A program made the translations under genes and the position numbers. A stretch of 64,000 nucleotides of DNA from Strigamia acuminata (taxonomy: Eukaryota > Arthropoda > Chilopoda > Geophilomorpha > Linotaeniidae): assembly GCA_949358305.1 (NCBI GenBank), contig OX442314.1, forward strand, positions 32,483,608 through 32,547,607, written 5' to 3'. The notes under the pieces were generated by a model. It did not search any database. It was not told the DNA's origin and worked only from the letters and a program-made list of their open reading frames with translations. Of this stretch, positions 56,901 to 64,000 are shown one piece after another. The number at the start of each line of letters is the position of its first letter. Within the stretch, counting starts at the first letter, position 1.

Positions 56901-58146
56901 GAATTTCCTCAATTGTTGGCATTTGAGGTGGGTTGTACTTAGTATGTGTATTGATGGGGCGAAAATCAATGCACAAGCGTGGGTCGTTTCCTGGTCGCAT
57001 GACTAGGACTGGCCGCATTCCGTAATCGCCTTCAGCTTTGACGACTACGCCTTTGTCAATCATGTCTTGACAAAGTTGTCTGATTATTTCCCTTTTTTGA
57101 GGGTTTATGCTCTTAAAGGGGACACGGATGGGTTTCTCCGTGTCAAGCTCAATTTTGTGCTTAACCAGGTGTGTTTTACCTGGATCTTTAGAAATAATCC
57201 TTTTATGTTTGGATAACATCTTTTCTAATAATTTGGATTGCTCCAAATTTAAGTTAGCTTCTTCGACTAACTTTTGGATGAAATTCTCTTCGTCAATTTT
57301 GCCTTGAGTTACACTTGCAGCGTAAGCTTTTGCAAAGGTCACAAATGAGGAATCGGGTTCCTCCACTTTCTCCAAATAACGTTCCAGCAACGCTTGTGGA
57401 ATGTAGGGTAAATCTGCATCCACAGGTTGCGTGAAATTCCAAGACATCGTCTGTGGATTAGGTTGGATTTTTAATTTATTCATAAAATCGCAACCCAATA
57501 GTACCATTGGATACTTATTTGGTATTACGATGAACGGATGACGTAACGTGCCATGTGTCCATCGAAATGAAAGATGGATTGTTCCATCTGGAGTGACTTC
57601 TTCACTAGCCGTCGTAACTCTGACACCAGGTCCGATAGGTCGTAGATATTTTTCTAGACCTAATTGATTAATAACTGAAGTGGCTAGGAAGCTCTTATTT
57701 GCTCCTGAGTCCAACATACCAGTTATTACACCTTTTAACGTTTCTAACTTTAACGTTGGAAGGTCATGGCTGTTTGGTATTCCAGCCACTTTGCACTCAA
57801 ACTTGCGCAATTTATGATGAACTGTAATTGGAAGCTCCAAAGGCAGTTCGTCTAATAACTCATTGGTATCAAGAGTTGTAGCTGCAAATAACTTAATGCA
57901 CTCCTCAATTCCAGGTGTCTCTGGAACTGAGCTTGGTCTATCATCTTTAATTTCGACTTTATCTTGAATATTGGAAGTGTCTTCTTCAGTCGGAGTTTCG
58001 CCGACAATCTCCTTTTTTAACTCAAGAGATTCTTTTTCTTTTAGTTCTGTTTGACGAATTAATTCATCAATAACTCCTCCAACATCTTCCATTATCTTCA
58101 GATTTTCATTCTCTGATTCCGATTTCGGAGGTGACGCAGCGTCCAC
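53920..58146 (-). CDS. Ty3/gypsy Pol polyprotein of element C (PR, RT, RNase H, integrase)
   Basis: 1408 codons and open, reached from Gag by a -1 frameshift. Its frame extends upstream of 58146 into the slippery site. Acidic N-terminus; aspartic protease MLDSGANKSFLA near residue 145; RT with FRPINTHTKYNPPQMP, STIDLTKGYWQIEL and the catalytic YLDDIIVVS near 490. RNase H has HTDASKQGLGAAL near 636 and QTDHQALKWL. The integrase zinc site (HGHPLSGHPGI...CQGCQACK) is near 950-985, with core DLSGPK, DNGPQFRS near 1070 and the Glu in HPQSNPVERTNRD. A C-terminal domain with PKRNGPYVIVKRL is followed by an acidic Asn/Glu/Lys-rich tail and a basic end. No chromodomain is seen. Protease, polymerase and integrase motifs are all present, so it looks functional. 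Confidence 0.92.
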   Translation of the reverse strand: MDAASPPKSESENENLKIMEDVGGVIDELIRQTELKEKESLELKKEIVGETPTEEDTSNIQDKVEIKDDRPSSVPETPGIEECIKLFAATTLDTNELLDELPLELPITVHHKLRKFECKVAGIPNSHDLPTLKLETLKGVITGMLDSGANKSFLATSVINQLGLEKYLRPIGPGVRVTTASEEVTPDGTIHLSFRWTHGTLRHPFIVIPNKYPMVLLGCDFMNKLKIQPNPQTMSWNFTQPVDADLPYIPQALLERYLEKVEEPDSSFVTFAKAYAASVTQGKIDEENFIQKLVEEANLNLEQSKLLEKMLSKHKRIISKDPGKTHLVKHKIELDTEKPIRVPFKSINPQKREIIRQLCQDMIDKGVVVKAEGDYGMRPVLVMRPGNDPRLCIDFRPINTHTKYNPPQMPTIEEILREIGEFEWVSTIDLTKGYWQIELRPEDREKTAFWSPMGRLMFLVMPFGLVNAPTTFQELMEKVLGDVYRKFAWAYLDDIIVVSKSFEEHLKHLDIVFKKLAEANLHAHPGKTHLCRKELIFLGYKVGVEGLAVDPKKVAAITQFPAPTNLKELQRFLGMVNFFHRLIKNLATVAEPLRPLLKKDAEFDWELHHQAAFDAIKDLLTNAETMKMPDLYMPFIVHTDASKQGLGAALTQKKNVDGQEVEMPCVYASRSLQPAEKNYTVTELECLAVVWGLRKFRPYLEYTTFTVQTDHQALKWLMSLSDPSGRLARWQMELMAYSFEIQYVKSPLNVIADALSRAPVSAPDEPEDDGDNDDLLSYCPSPCRSWQMGKLNELPKSIIVNEDDQALINFCIKMHDPSGTPDVELRAMMAKKFELPTTNVLIKAFAAKIAKQLECDPPTRDDIIAAQKADKFCQHIRNYLLNKQYPSYIVTRLQRRNFERHASTYLIEEDMLLHYHPTSTDELGEDGRALKVVVPKKLIYKIIWLMHGHPLSGHPGIARTMYRTRRVYTWKGMKRDITRFIQHCQGCQACKPRSKTEIEGAQIGPFGPFDCLSVDLSGPKPRTRRNNTHICVIVDVATHWPELFPMCNPTAMKVANTIYHLSITFGFPRQIISDNGPQFRSQVYKEFCKKFDMSRTPTSIYHPQSNPVERTNRDIKYLVSIYLDIHDQWDEYLREFAFSLRTTVTRGRDYSLAFLNFFRELRIPWDPRIPEGILVIDPKNPHLYVQKLEAIIAETYQHMMSHVLDLRRRVEAEKSDKKFDNFRQNDLVWRESHILSNAAKGIAAGISPKRNGPYVIVKRLQGGAFQLRRLSDNKIYPAVHGTELMPYFPVFNQEIWLEGEEVGQKTKNIVNTLDDVELSKIPVENTESSEKSKLKNNEVDEINKRLENVSLDENLEKEMFLEKEKISNNEENNSSDIGDDADDNLNKLDCTSRKSKYNLRSRVPRVKT

Positions 58147-58166
58147 TAGACCTGATGGATCTGCGT

Positions 58167-61100
58167 CTACAAGTTTTTTCGAAACATGTCAGTTATGATC
58201 TTGACTGCTTTTTCAAACTCAGCTGTTGACACTGGTTTGTCCTTTTTAGAGGATGGGCAGTCTTTTTGCCAATGCCCTAATTTTTTGCATAAATTGCATG
58301 GATCAGTGGCAGGCGATTTCTTTTTCGTTGCTGCTGGCGAGGCAGAACGAGAACGAGCGTCAGACCGGCGCTCTGGCGACACCGCGGGTGATTTTGAATT
58401 CCTTTCGGTATTCACCTTTGATGCGTCAAATGAAACATTTTTTGATTTCATTTTTGGCTTCCATTTGCCTGCAACGGGGTTATTTTTTGCTAAAAACGCC
58501 GCTGCTTTGGCCAATAAAGCCAACGTCTCATCTCCTGCTTCCTCCTCCTCTTCAGCTTCTTCAGCTTCAGACGACGGAGTTTCAGCTCCAGTTATATTTG
58601 CGTGTAACTTAGGAACTGAATGAGGATTTTTGACGTCCTTTTTGGAAGATTCTTTTTTCGAACTCTTCCCTTCCACCTCGTCTAGAAAGTCTTCGTAACT
58701 AGGTGGCTGCAACAATTTCAAACCATTAAAGGTTTCATTGTTTTGCTCAGCGAGTCTTTTCTCTCGCTTTAAGTACGCTGACCTTTCGGCCTCTGTAAGG
58801 TAAGCTTTGTACTTTTCGTCAATGCGCAATTGATTGACCTCCATGAACTCATTTAACTCGGAGAATTTCCCCGGGTCGGGAGCGTCCGACATCATCAGAA
58901 TATTTTTACTATATTCTGTGAGACCAGCTCTGAACTGATCATCTGCTGTTGCATCAGTAACAGCATGTGGCATTCTGCCAAGCAGATTCTCTGCTCTTAG
59001 CATGTACGAATGTAAGCTTTCGCCTTTTCGTTGCTTAAGACATCGCCAGAGCGTCTTGATGTCTTCGCTTGATTCACCAAATTTAAACATAAATTGTTTA
59101 ACGAAGTCATCCCACTTCGTGAAGTCTTTCCTGCGAAACCACTCCTTGACACCGCCAACTAGTATTCTTGGTACTAGATGGGCCAATGCACCTTCACAGC
59201 CAAAACTGTGAACCTTGCCTAGTTCAAATATTTCCAGCAAGAGGTTTGACCCTGCTTGCCAATTTCCATTATAGGCATGTGGGATAACTCGATCCCATCT
59301 AATGAACTTTTCATCTGTTGTTTGATGAGTCCATTTATCAGAAGTAAATTCACTTATTTTTTGCAAAATAATTTTATCCCTTCTGCTTTTTCGCTGTTGT
59401 TGAGCATTTTGCCTCAACAACTGGTCAATCTCATCTTTCGTGTAGAAATCGGGTCTTTGAGTTCTACTACGTGTTCTGTGACGAGATCGCCCTCTCACAC
59501 TGGGACGTGAGGAATCTGTATCTGACGCAGATTCATGATTCGGATTTGGCGGCGGATCAGGGTCCGGAGGATCGTCGCCATCTGGCGGACGACGGTCTCC
59601 ATTTGGTGGTCCCCTTCCATTTCGATTGCCATTCGAATTGTGGTCACGTGTGTGGCCACCTCCATGTCCATCTGAACTGTCTCCACCTGGTGGGTCACCA
59701 CCTGGTGGGTTTCCACGGTATCTCGGTCCATCACGGATGTCGTTATGACAATCTCGTTTTGGTGAACCTTCTCGTGGATTATCGTGTGACCGTCCACGAT
59801 CGTGTGGTTTCTCACGTTCTTTATTCTTTCTCTCTAGCAATCCGATTAATCGGTCGCTATTGCTAAAGAATCGATCCGAATCTTGCGTAACTTTTGGGGA
59901 ATGATATTCGGTCGGGTCTGGTTGTCGCTTTCGCTTTTTGCGACTGTGATGACTATTACGGCTTCCACGACTACTGCGTGAGTCATCACTGTCAGTCCAG
60001 CTTGATTGTCGACTGACTTTTGGTTTAGCTGATGTTAAATCAATCAACTCAGGTGATTTGGAAGCACCTTTTTGCAAAACTGGGGCTGGCTTTGCAAAAT
60101 TATCTTCGCCGCAAACGTCTTGTACTTTTTGTACGACTACTGCAAAATTTTCTTGCACCGTCAATAGATCTGCGCGAAGAATTTCGTTTTCACGAGCTTG
60201 CGCAGCTAAGTCGGCACGTAATAACTGCTCTGCAGTACTTTGACTTTTGGCGGCTTGACCAGCATCAATTACAGACTGCTGTCGAGCGAGAAATACTTCA
60301 TTTTCTCGTTGCGCTAATCTCTTAGCTCTTGCTGCTTGTTCTGCAGCATAATTCTCGTAATTTCGAGAAGTGGAGGGAATTTCTTCCCTCGCTCGAACTG
60401 GGGCGGTTAGTTCGGCAGTCATTAAATTTGTGTTGGCTTCTCGCAAATTTGCGTTGGCCAATCTCAAATTTTCATTAGCAATCTCTAAATCTTTTTGTGC
60501 TTGATTTAGTTGCTCGAGCCTTTGTTGTTGCTCTTCGTCAGTAATTAGCCAGGAAGCTTTTTCCTGCTCTAATTGTAACAACTTAACATGATCATTCGCA
60601 CGTTGTTGTTTTAGTTCGGCATTTTGCTGATGCATTTCTGCATGCATTCGCTCGAACTCTGCTTGCAAGCTTGTTCTGACGATTTCAACGTCTTTTTGGC
60701 TTTGTTTGCGAACCATAGCTTTGTGGATTTGTTCCACAGTCATTTCGCTAGTGACTTTTACTCCCTCGAGCCTAGCTTGCTCACGGAGTGCGTCCATCAT
60801 GGTAACACGCACGGGAGAATGAGAAACTTCCATATTGGAGTTCTCCGAATCTTGCTGTGCTGCACCTTGAACCGGTGATGAATTCAGCGAGTGCTCTGCA
60901 CTTGATGATTGAATTCGTAAATTCAAATCATCGTTTTGCGACTTGGAACGGCCACTTCCAGTTGGATTGTTTAAGTCCAACTGGCCGCTTGGCGGGGATG
61001 GCTGTTGTCGCTCCAACGCTTGCGTGAATTCATTCACGATTAACTGTGCCGAGTTACAGTTAGCTGTTTGATCCATGGCTTCAAACAATTCTTGTGACTC

Positions 61101-61190
61101 AGTCACTTCTTGATCCACGACTGGTAGATCGATCGCCACTCGTCTCTTCGCCGGCCTTCCTCTCGGTCTCTTCTCTGAAGGAGTCGCCAT
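58167..61190 (-). CDS. Ty3/gypsy Gag of element C
   Basis: 1007 codons, unusually large for a gypsy Gag. The N-terminus has an AT-hook-like KRPRGRPAKRR (residues 7-17). A long coiled-coil follows at about 170-350, with repeated NENLRLANANLREANTNL-type heptads. Next is an Arg/Ser-rich and then a Pro/Gly/Asp-rich linker (PPGGDPPGGD). The capsid domain at about 620-760 carries FIRWDRVIPHAYNGNW, VGGVKEWFRRKDF and W..F...F...F spacing typical of retrotransposon Gag. A Lys/Ser-rich region leads to one CCHC knuckle (CNLCKKLGHWQKDC) near 965. The start was chosen as the first ATG after the primer site region. The stop lies just past the frameshift site. Confidence 0.88.
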   Translation of the reverse strand: MATPSEKRPRGRPAKRRVAIDLPVVDQEVTESQELFEAMDQTANCNSAQLIVNEFTQALERQQPSPPSGQLDLNNPTGSGRSKSQNDDLNLRIQSSSAEHSLNSSPVQGAAQQDSENSNMEVSHSPVRVTMMDALREQARLEGVKVTSEMTVEQIHKAMVRKQSQKDVEIVRTSLQAEFERMHAEMHQQNAELKQQRANDHVKLLQLEQEKASWLITDEEQQQRLEQLNQAQKDLEIANENLRLANANLREANTNLMTAELTAPVRAREEIPSTSRNYENYAAEQAARAKRLAQRENEVFLARQQSVIDAGQAAKSQSTAEQLLRADLAAQARENEILRADLLTVQENFAVVVQKVQDVCGEDNFAKPAPVLQKGASKSPELIDLTSAKPKVSRQSSWTDSDDSRSSRGSRNSHHSRKKRKRQPDPTEYHSPKVTQDSDRFFSNSDRLIGLLERKNKEREKPHDRGRSHDNPREGSPKRDCHNDIRDGPRYRGNPPGGDPPGGDSSDGHGGGHTRDHNSNGNRNGRGPPNGDRRPPDGDDPPDPDPPPNPNHESASDTDSSRPSVRGRSRHRTRSRTQRPDFYTKDEIDQLLRQNAQQQRKSRRDKIILQKISEFTSDKWTHQTTDEKFIRWDRVIPHAYNGNWQAGSNLLLEIFELGKVHSFGCEGALAHLVPRILVGGVKEWFRRKDFTKWDDFVKQFMFKFGESSEDIKTLWRCLKQRKGESLHSYMLRAENLLGRMPHAVTDATADDQFRAGLTEYSKNILMMSDAPDPGKFSELNEFMEVNQLRIDEKYKAYLTEAERSAYLKREKRLAEQNNETFNGLKLLQPPSYEDFLDEVEGKSSKKESSKKDVKNPHSVPKLHANITGAETPSSEAEEAEEEEEAGDETLALLAKAAAFLAKNNPVAGKWKPKMKSKNVSFDASKVNTERNSKSPAVSPERRSDARSRSASPAATKKKSPATDPCNLCKKLGHWQKDCPSSKKDKPVSTAEFEKAVKIITDMFRKNL
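58173..58179 (-). promoter_or_regulatory. -1 ribosomal frameshift site between gag and pol of element C
   Basis: The minus strand reads A AAA AAC in the gag frame (codons CGA AAA AAC), then TTG and the gag stop TAG at 58167-58169. The pol frame is -1 relative to gag and is open from here. This is the classical X XXY YYZ slippery heptamer. I did not verify a downstream stem-loop or pseudoknot. Confidence 0.75.
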
Positions 61191-61281
61191 TTTTCAATGA
61201 GGATTTAGAAAGGATAGAGAAGAAAGATAAGCAAGATAAAAATGGCGGGTAAATTTTAACTAACAAAGTTATACAATGACT

Positions 61282-61299
61282 ATCCCGGACGGGCCCCCA
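61282..61299 (-). other. Primer-binding site of element C (tRNA-Pro-like)
   Basis: On the minus strand TGGGGGCCCGTCCGGGAT begins two bases after the 5' LTR. It matches the known tRNA-Pro primer site with one difference (CCC for CTC in the seventh to ninth bases). The position and match are strong evidence for the element's orientation. Confidence 0.8.
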
Positions 61300-61301
61300 C
61301 G

Positions 61302-62264
61302 TGCTGCGATCCGGGTTTTTATCTACTTAATTTCTAATAAATTAAGCAGAAACCGCAGGTGAATGCTTAACAAGACTTATATCGCGGCCGAAACTTGTCT
61401 AGGGTTAAGTTTATGGAAATAAAGGCACAATTTAATATGGTAATAAAAATCACACAAATATTTATTCTTTAAATTACAATATATATTAAAAACGATGGAA
61501 ATATCACAGAATGCGACAAGTCGCAAGAATAAATGAGCGGGAACAATGGAAGGGCTTGCAACGACTGTTGCAAGCTACAAAGCGTCAGAAATGGCGCTTA
61601 AACAACGTGATGTTGTTGAGCGAAGGCAAATGTCTTCGTTTTCGGCAAACTCACGAACGATGGTCGAAGACGATGGTTCTCGTGGGTTTCTTCTACGGCT
61701 CGTGCGACGGCTCGGCGGCGGTGGTTGACGGCTGTAGGCGTCTGGTCCAGGTACGATGGCGATGGTTGCCGTTCGCGCGGCAACGATGGCGATGGTTCAC
61801 TTGGATCAGGAAACTTCTACTTCTCGATAGCTGGAATTAGCGACGGCTAATTCAAGCTGAATTGCTGGCTTTGTGCGTTTGATACACAAAGATAGCAGGC
61901 GAAACTGAGTTACAACGGTCCTCTATCAATACGTATTGTCGGAGCAAATATCGCAGTGATGTTGAGGTTGTTGTTGTATTTTTCAGAGTCCTGATTTGAG
62001 CCAAGACGCGAGCCCAGCACGCTTCAATATTGCGCAGAAAACCTGCGCACTTAGCTCAAATGGGTGCAACTAGTGGTTATTACACCATATTGCACCATAA
62101 CGGCTAATAACCGTTTTCACCCCGGACAACCTGGGGTGATATGTGCCTAGAGAGGATTTCTCCCCTCGGTCACATGATCTGACTTGGCGTGTGCCACAGT
62201 CAAATTAATTAGAAGACAATTAATTTTATCTTCTAAGTTGGTGAAATATTTTGAGATCACCACA
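61302..62264 (-). repeat. 5' LTR of gypsy element C
   Basis: 963 bp, equal to 37539-38501 wherever compared. The CATC duplication follows at 62265-62268. Confidence 0.9.
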
Positions 62265-62365
62265 CATCTACCCACGTGTTGGCGGTGTTGCAAAAGCACT
62301 TTTTTCTAGTTCTAATTCTAACAGTGCACACTTGTTTTACATTTTAAAATTAATCATTATTTCAG

Positions 62366-62992
62366 CTTGCCCAGTATACTTTCTCATCAATTGAAAACAA
62401 AGTGTTGATATTTGTCATCAAGGAAACACGTGGTGGAACTCCAAATCCAAAGCATAATCTAGATTTGCCCGTATTACAGGATCTCATCATATGGAGACAG
62501 AATAAAGTTTACTTATTCACGTATTCTCAACACAGTAATGTATGAGTCAATAGTTTAAGTATGTTTGCAGAATGTTCATTTTGTTCTTAATTAACACCGT
62601 TTATTTCAACACATCTAAAAGTACATGGTGTATTCAAATCTGCTCGTTCAAAACGATACAGGGTCATTAATTGATGACACCAAAATGAAAACCACCGTTA
62701 CGGATTAAAGATTGGTGCAATTTTCGTCTACAAAGATTAATATTCAATATATTTGATTTTTAAAATATATAAACTGTATATTTAAAAATAATGAAGATTA
62801 TATCTACTGTACATATTTTTTTATCGTATATTACAGAATTTTAGCTTGCAGTTAGTGAAACATCCATCTGATGGGAACATTTTCCAAACAACCAATTTAG
62901 GGATAAATTGTGCGGAGCAACAAAAATGTCAATTTGAAAAGTTTTCTCAAACACCAGTGATTCTGAAAAAACAAAATTTTACTGTAGCGGAG
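62366..62992 (+). CDS. Ionotropic receptor, gene 4, exons 4-5
   Basis: Exons 62366-62539 (174 nt, one extra codon, a duplicated Gly in ETRGGTPNPKH) and 62837-62992 match exons 4-5 of genes 1-3 and are open, with intact AG acceptors and GT donors. They continue the N-terminal domain begun at 36842, across the nested retrotransposon block. Exon 6 would be expected 0.8-1.1 kb downstream but is not found before 64000, so the gene continues past the window or is truncated. Confidence 0.7.
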
Positions 62993-64000
62993 GTAAAGCA
63001 TGCTACTACAATTGAAATACTGTAGCTATTACAAATAATATTGCGTGACGGATTTATGGGGATTACTAATAGGGAGGAGGTAAAGCCGAATGGTGCAAGT
63101 GTGTCAAGAAAGGTCCAGTATAAATCTACCCAGCACAGAAAGCAGTTGTGGACGGGTCTTCCACAGAGGAAGACCAATGTTCACTATGGCTGGACTTTTC
63201 CAGAGAAAACAAAGACAATCCAACCCCCTTGTGTGATTAACCCTATCCATTTTGGTCAATGCTTATGGTCTAACGGTGTGGCGGAAGTATGCTGTGATTA
63301 CAACCCGCACCCATGTGTATTGAGCCGCTTCTATTTTTTATGTTCAAAAAATAAAATCATAAAATTCGAACCCTAAAAAATGTTTTTAATCAAAATAAAT
63401 AAATGCAACTTATAGAACAAATATTGGGCTTTATTTAAAAAAAAATGAAATTTTAATTGAAATGGGTCAAAAGTTATGACCGTTTGAATTTGCGCTACTT
63501 GGCACAAGTGTATTAGGCTACCAGGCTAATTGCCTCAAGTGAGTTGGGCCGGCAGAAAAACCTTAGCACCACATTAAGAAAATCACGAAAAAAAGCGGTT
63601 TCTTCAGAAAATCATTGTTTATTTGAACAATACTTTACAATATTTTGTTGGATAACCAAAATTTTGTATGTGATTGTGGACGCCAAGTCAAAACCTAAAT
63701 GTGATGGGTTTGGAAAACTGAGCAATTGATTTGGCTTTATGTTTAGAATCATTTTCCTGCTGATACTGTATATCCATGTCAAAGGCAGTTTATCATCTGC
63801 AAATATAAGCATAACAATCCTCCAATACTTTTTTATAAGTACAGAATATATTGGTCCATGATACCCTTAATTTAATCTTGTGGACCGATATACACACAGG
63901 AAACCATCCCCAAGCCATTTTACTCTTGGGATGGCTTTAGTTAATGTAATTTTGATTTTTCTTATTAAAAAATATTATGTCTATCATTGAAATGAAGTTT
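62993..64000. other. Intron 5 of IR gene 4 and unclassified sequence
   Basis: Up to about 63280 it matches intron 5 of genes 1-3. From there it differs from all other copies. The last 70 bases (GTAATTTTGATTTTTCTTATTAAAAAATA-like) resemble the interior of the MITE at 19310-19937, so an element of that family probably runs past the end. No exon or other gene is supported. Confidence 0.45.

Larger units (their letters stand above)
37539..62264 (-). mobile_element. Ty3/gypsy LTR retrotransposon C with two nested copia elements
   Basis: Two apparently identical 963-bp LTRs (37539-38501 and 61302-62264) bound the block, with a CATC duplication on both sides. Genes run on the minus strand in the order gag, pol, third ORF. 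The primer-binding site next to the right LTR resembles tRNA-Pro, and the polypurine tract next to the left LTR reads AAATGGGGGGATG. Removing copia A and B leaves about 12.3 kb, long for the class. LTR identity, open gag and pol frames and the clean TSD indicate recent insertion. The order PR-RT-RNase H-IN within Pol places it in Ty3/gypsy (Metaviridae). Confidence 0.9.

Overview
The window is AT-rich nuclear DNA of an animal, most likely an arthropod. The evidence is intron-rich genes with GT-AG splice sites, a tandem family of divergent ionotropic receptors (IRs, the iGluR-related chemosensory channels of protostomes), and dense Ty1/copia, Ty3/gypsy and TIR transposons. The species cannot be named from sequence alone. 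No tRNA, rRNA or prokaryotic feature was seen.

Chemoreceptor array (1-37.3 kb, resuming at 62.3-63.0 kb, all on +). Five paralogous IR genes lie head to tail: the 3' part of gene 0 (65-2855), gene 1 (5868-11730), gene 2 (13813-19127), gene 3 (23559-29741, one frameshift) and the 5' part of gene 4 (36842-62992, truncated by the window). Every complete copy has the same 11-exon layout and the same intron phases. Exon 1 encodes a signal peptide, exons 2-5 a short N-terminal domain, exons 6-8 lobe S1 and TM1, exon 9 the TM3-like SYSVVLYASLT segment and the start of S2, and exons 10-11 the rest of S2, the last TM and the tail. Spliced lengths are about 595-606 aa. Comparing paralogous introns and spacers gives the empty site for almost every transposon, so many target-site duplications (TSDs) could be read directly.

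Transposons in the array. There are solo LTRs of two TGTGAC...GTCACA families, several TA-flanked MITEs, hAT-like elements with 8-bp TSDs, a TTAA-flanked piggyBac-like element containing a palindrome array, a fold-back mariner derivative, and a 5'-truncated gypsy pol pseudogene (33.3-35.7 kb).

Nested block (37,539-62,264, genes on -). Intron 3 of IR gene 4 holds a gypsy element C with 963-bp LTRs and a CATC TSD, about 12.3 kb without its inserts. It encodes a large Gag, a Pol reached by a -1 frameshift at A AAA AAC, and an env-position third ORF with a short spliced leader exon but no envelope features. Two copia elements sit inside that third ORF. A (40,162-47,073) is intact. B (47,373-52,836) has lost RT/RNase H but keeps identical LTRs. 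Both copia polyproteins carry, between integrase and RT, a segment that closely resembles a methyl-CpG-binding domain (MBD). The MBD-like insert and the unidentified ORF3 are the most unusual items in the window.
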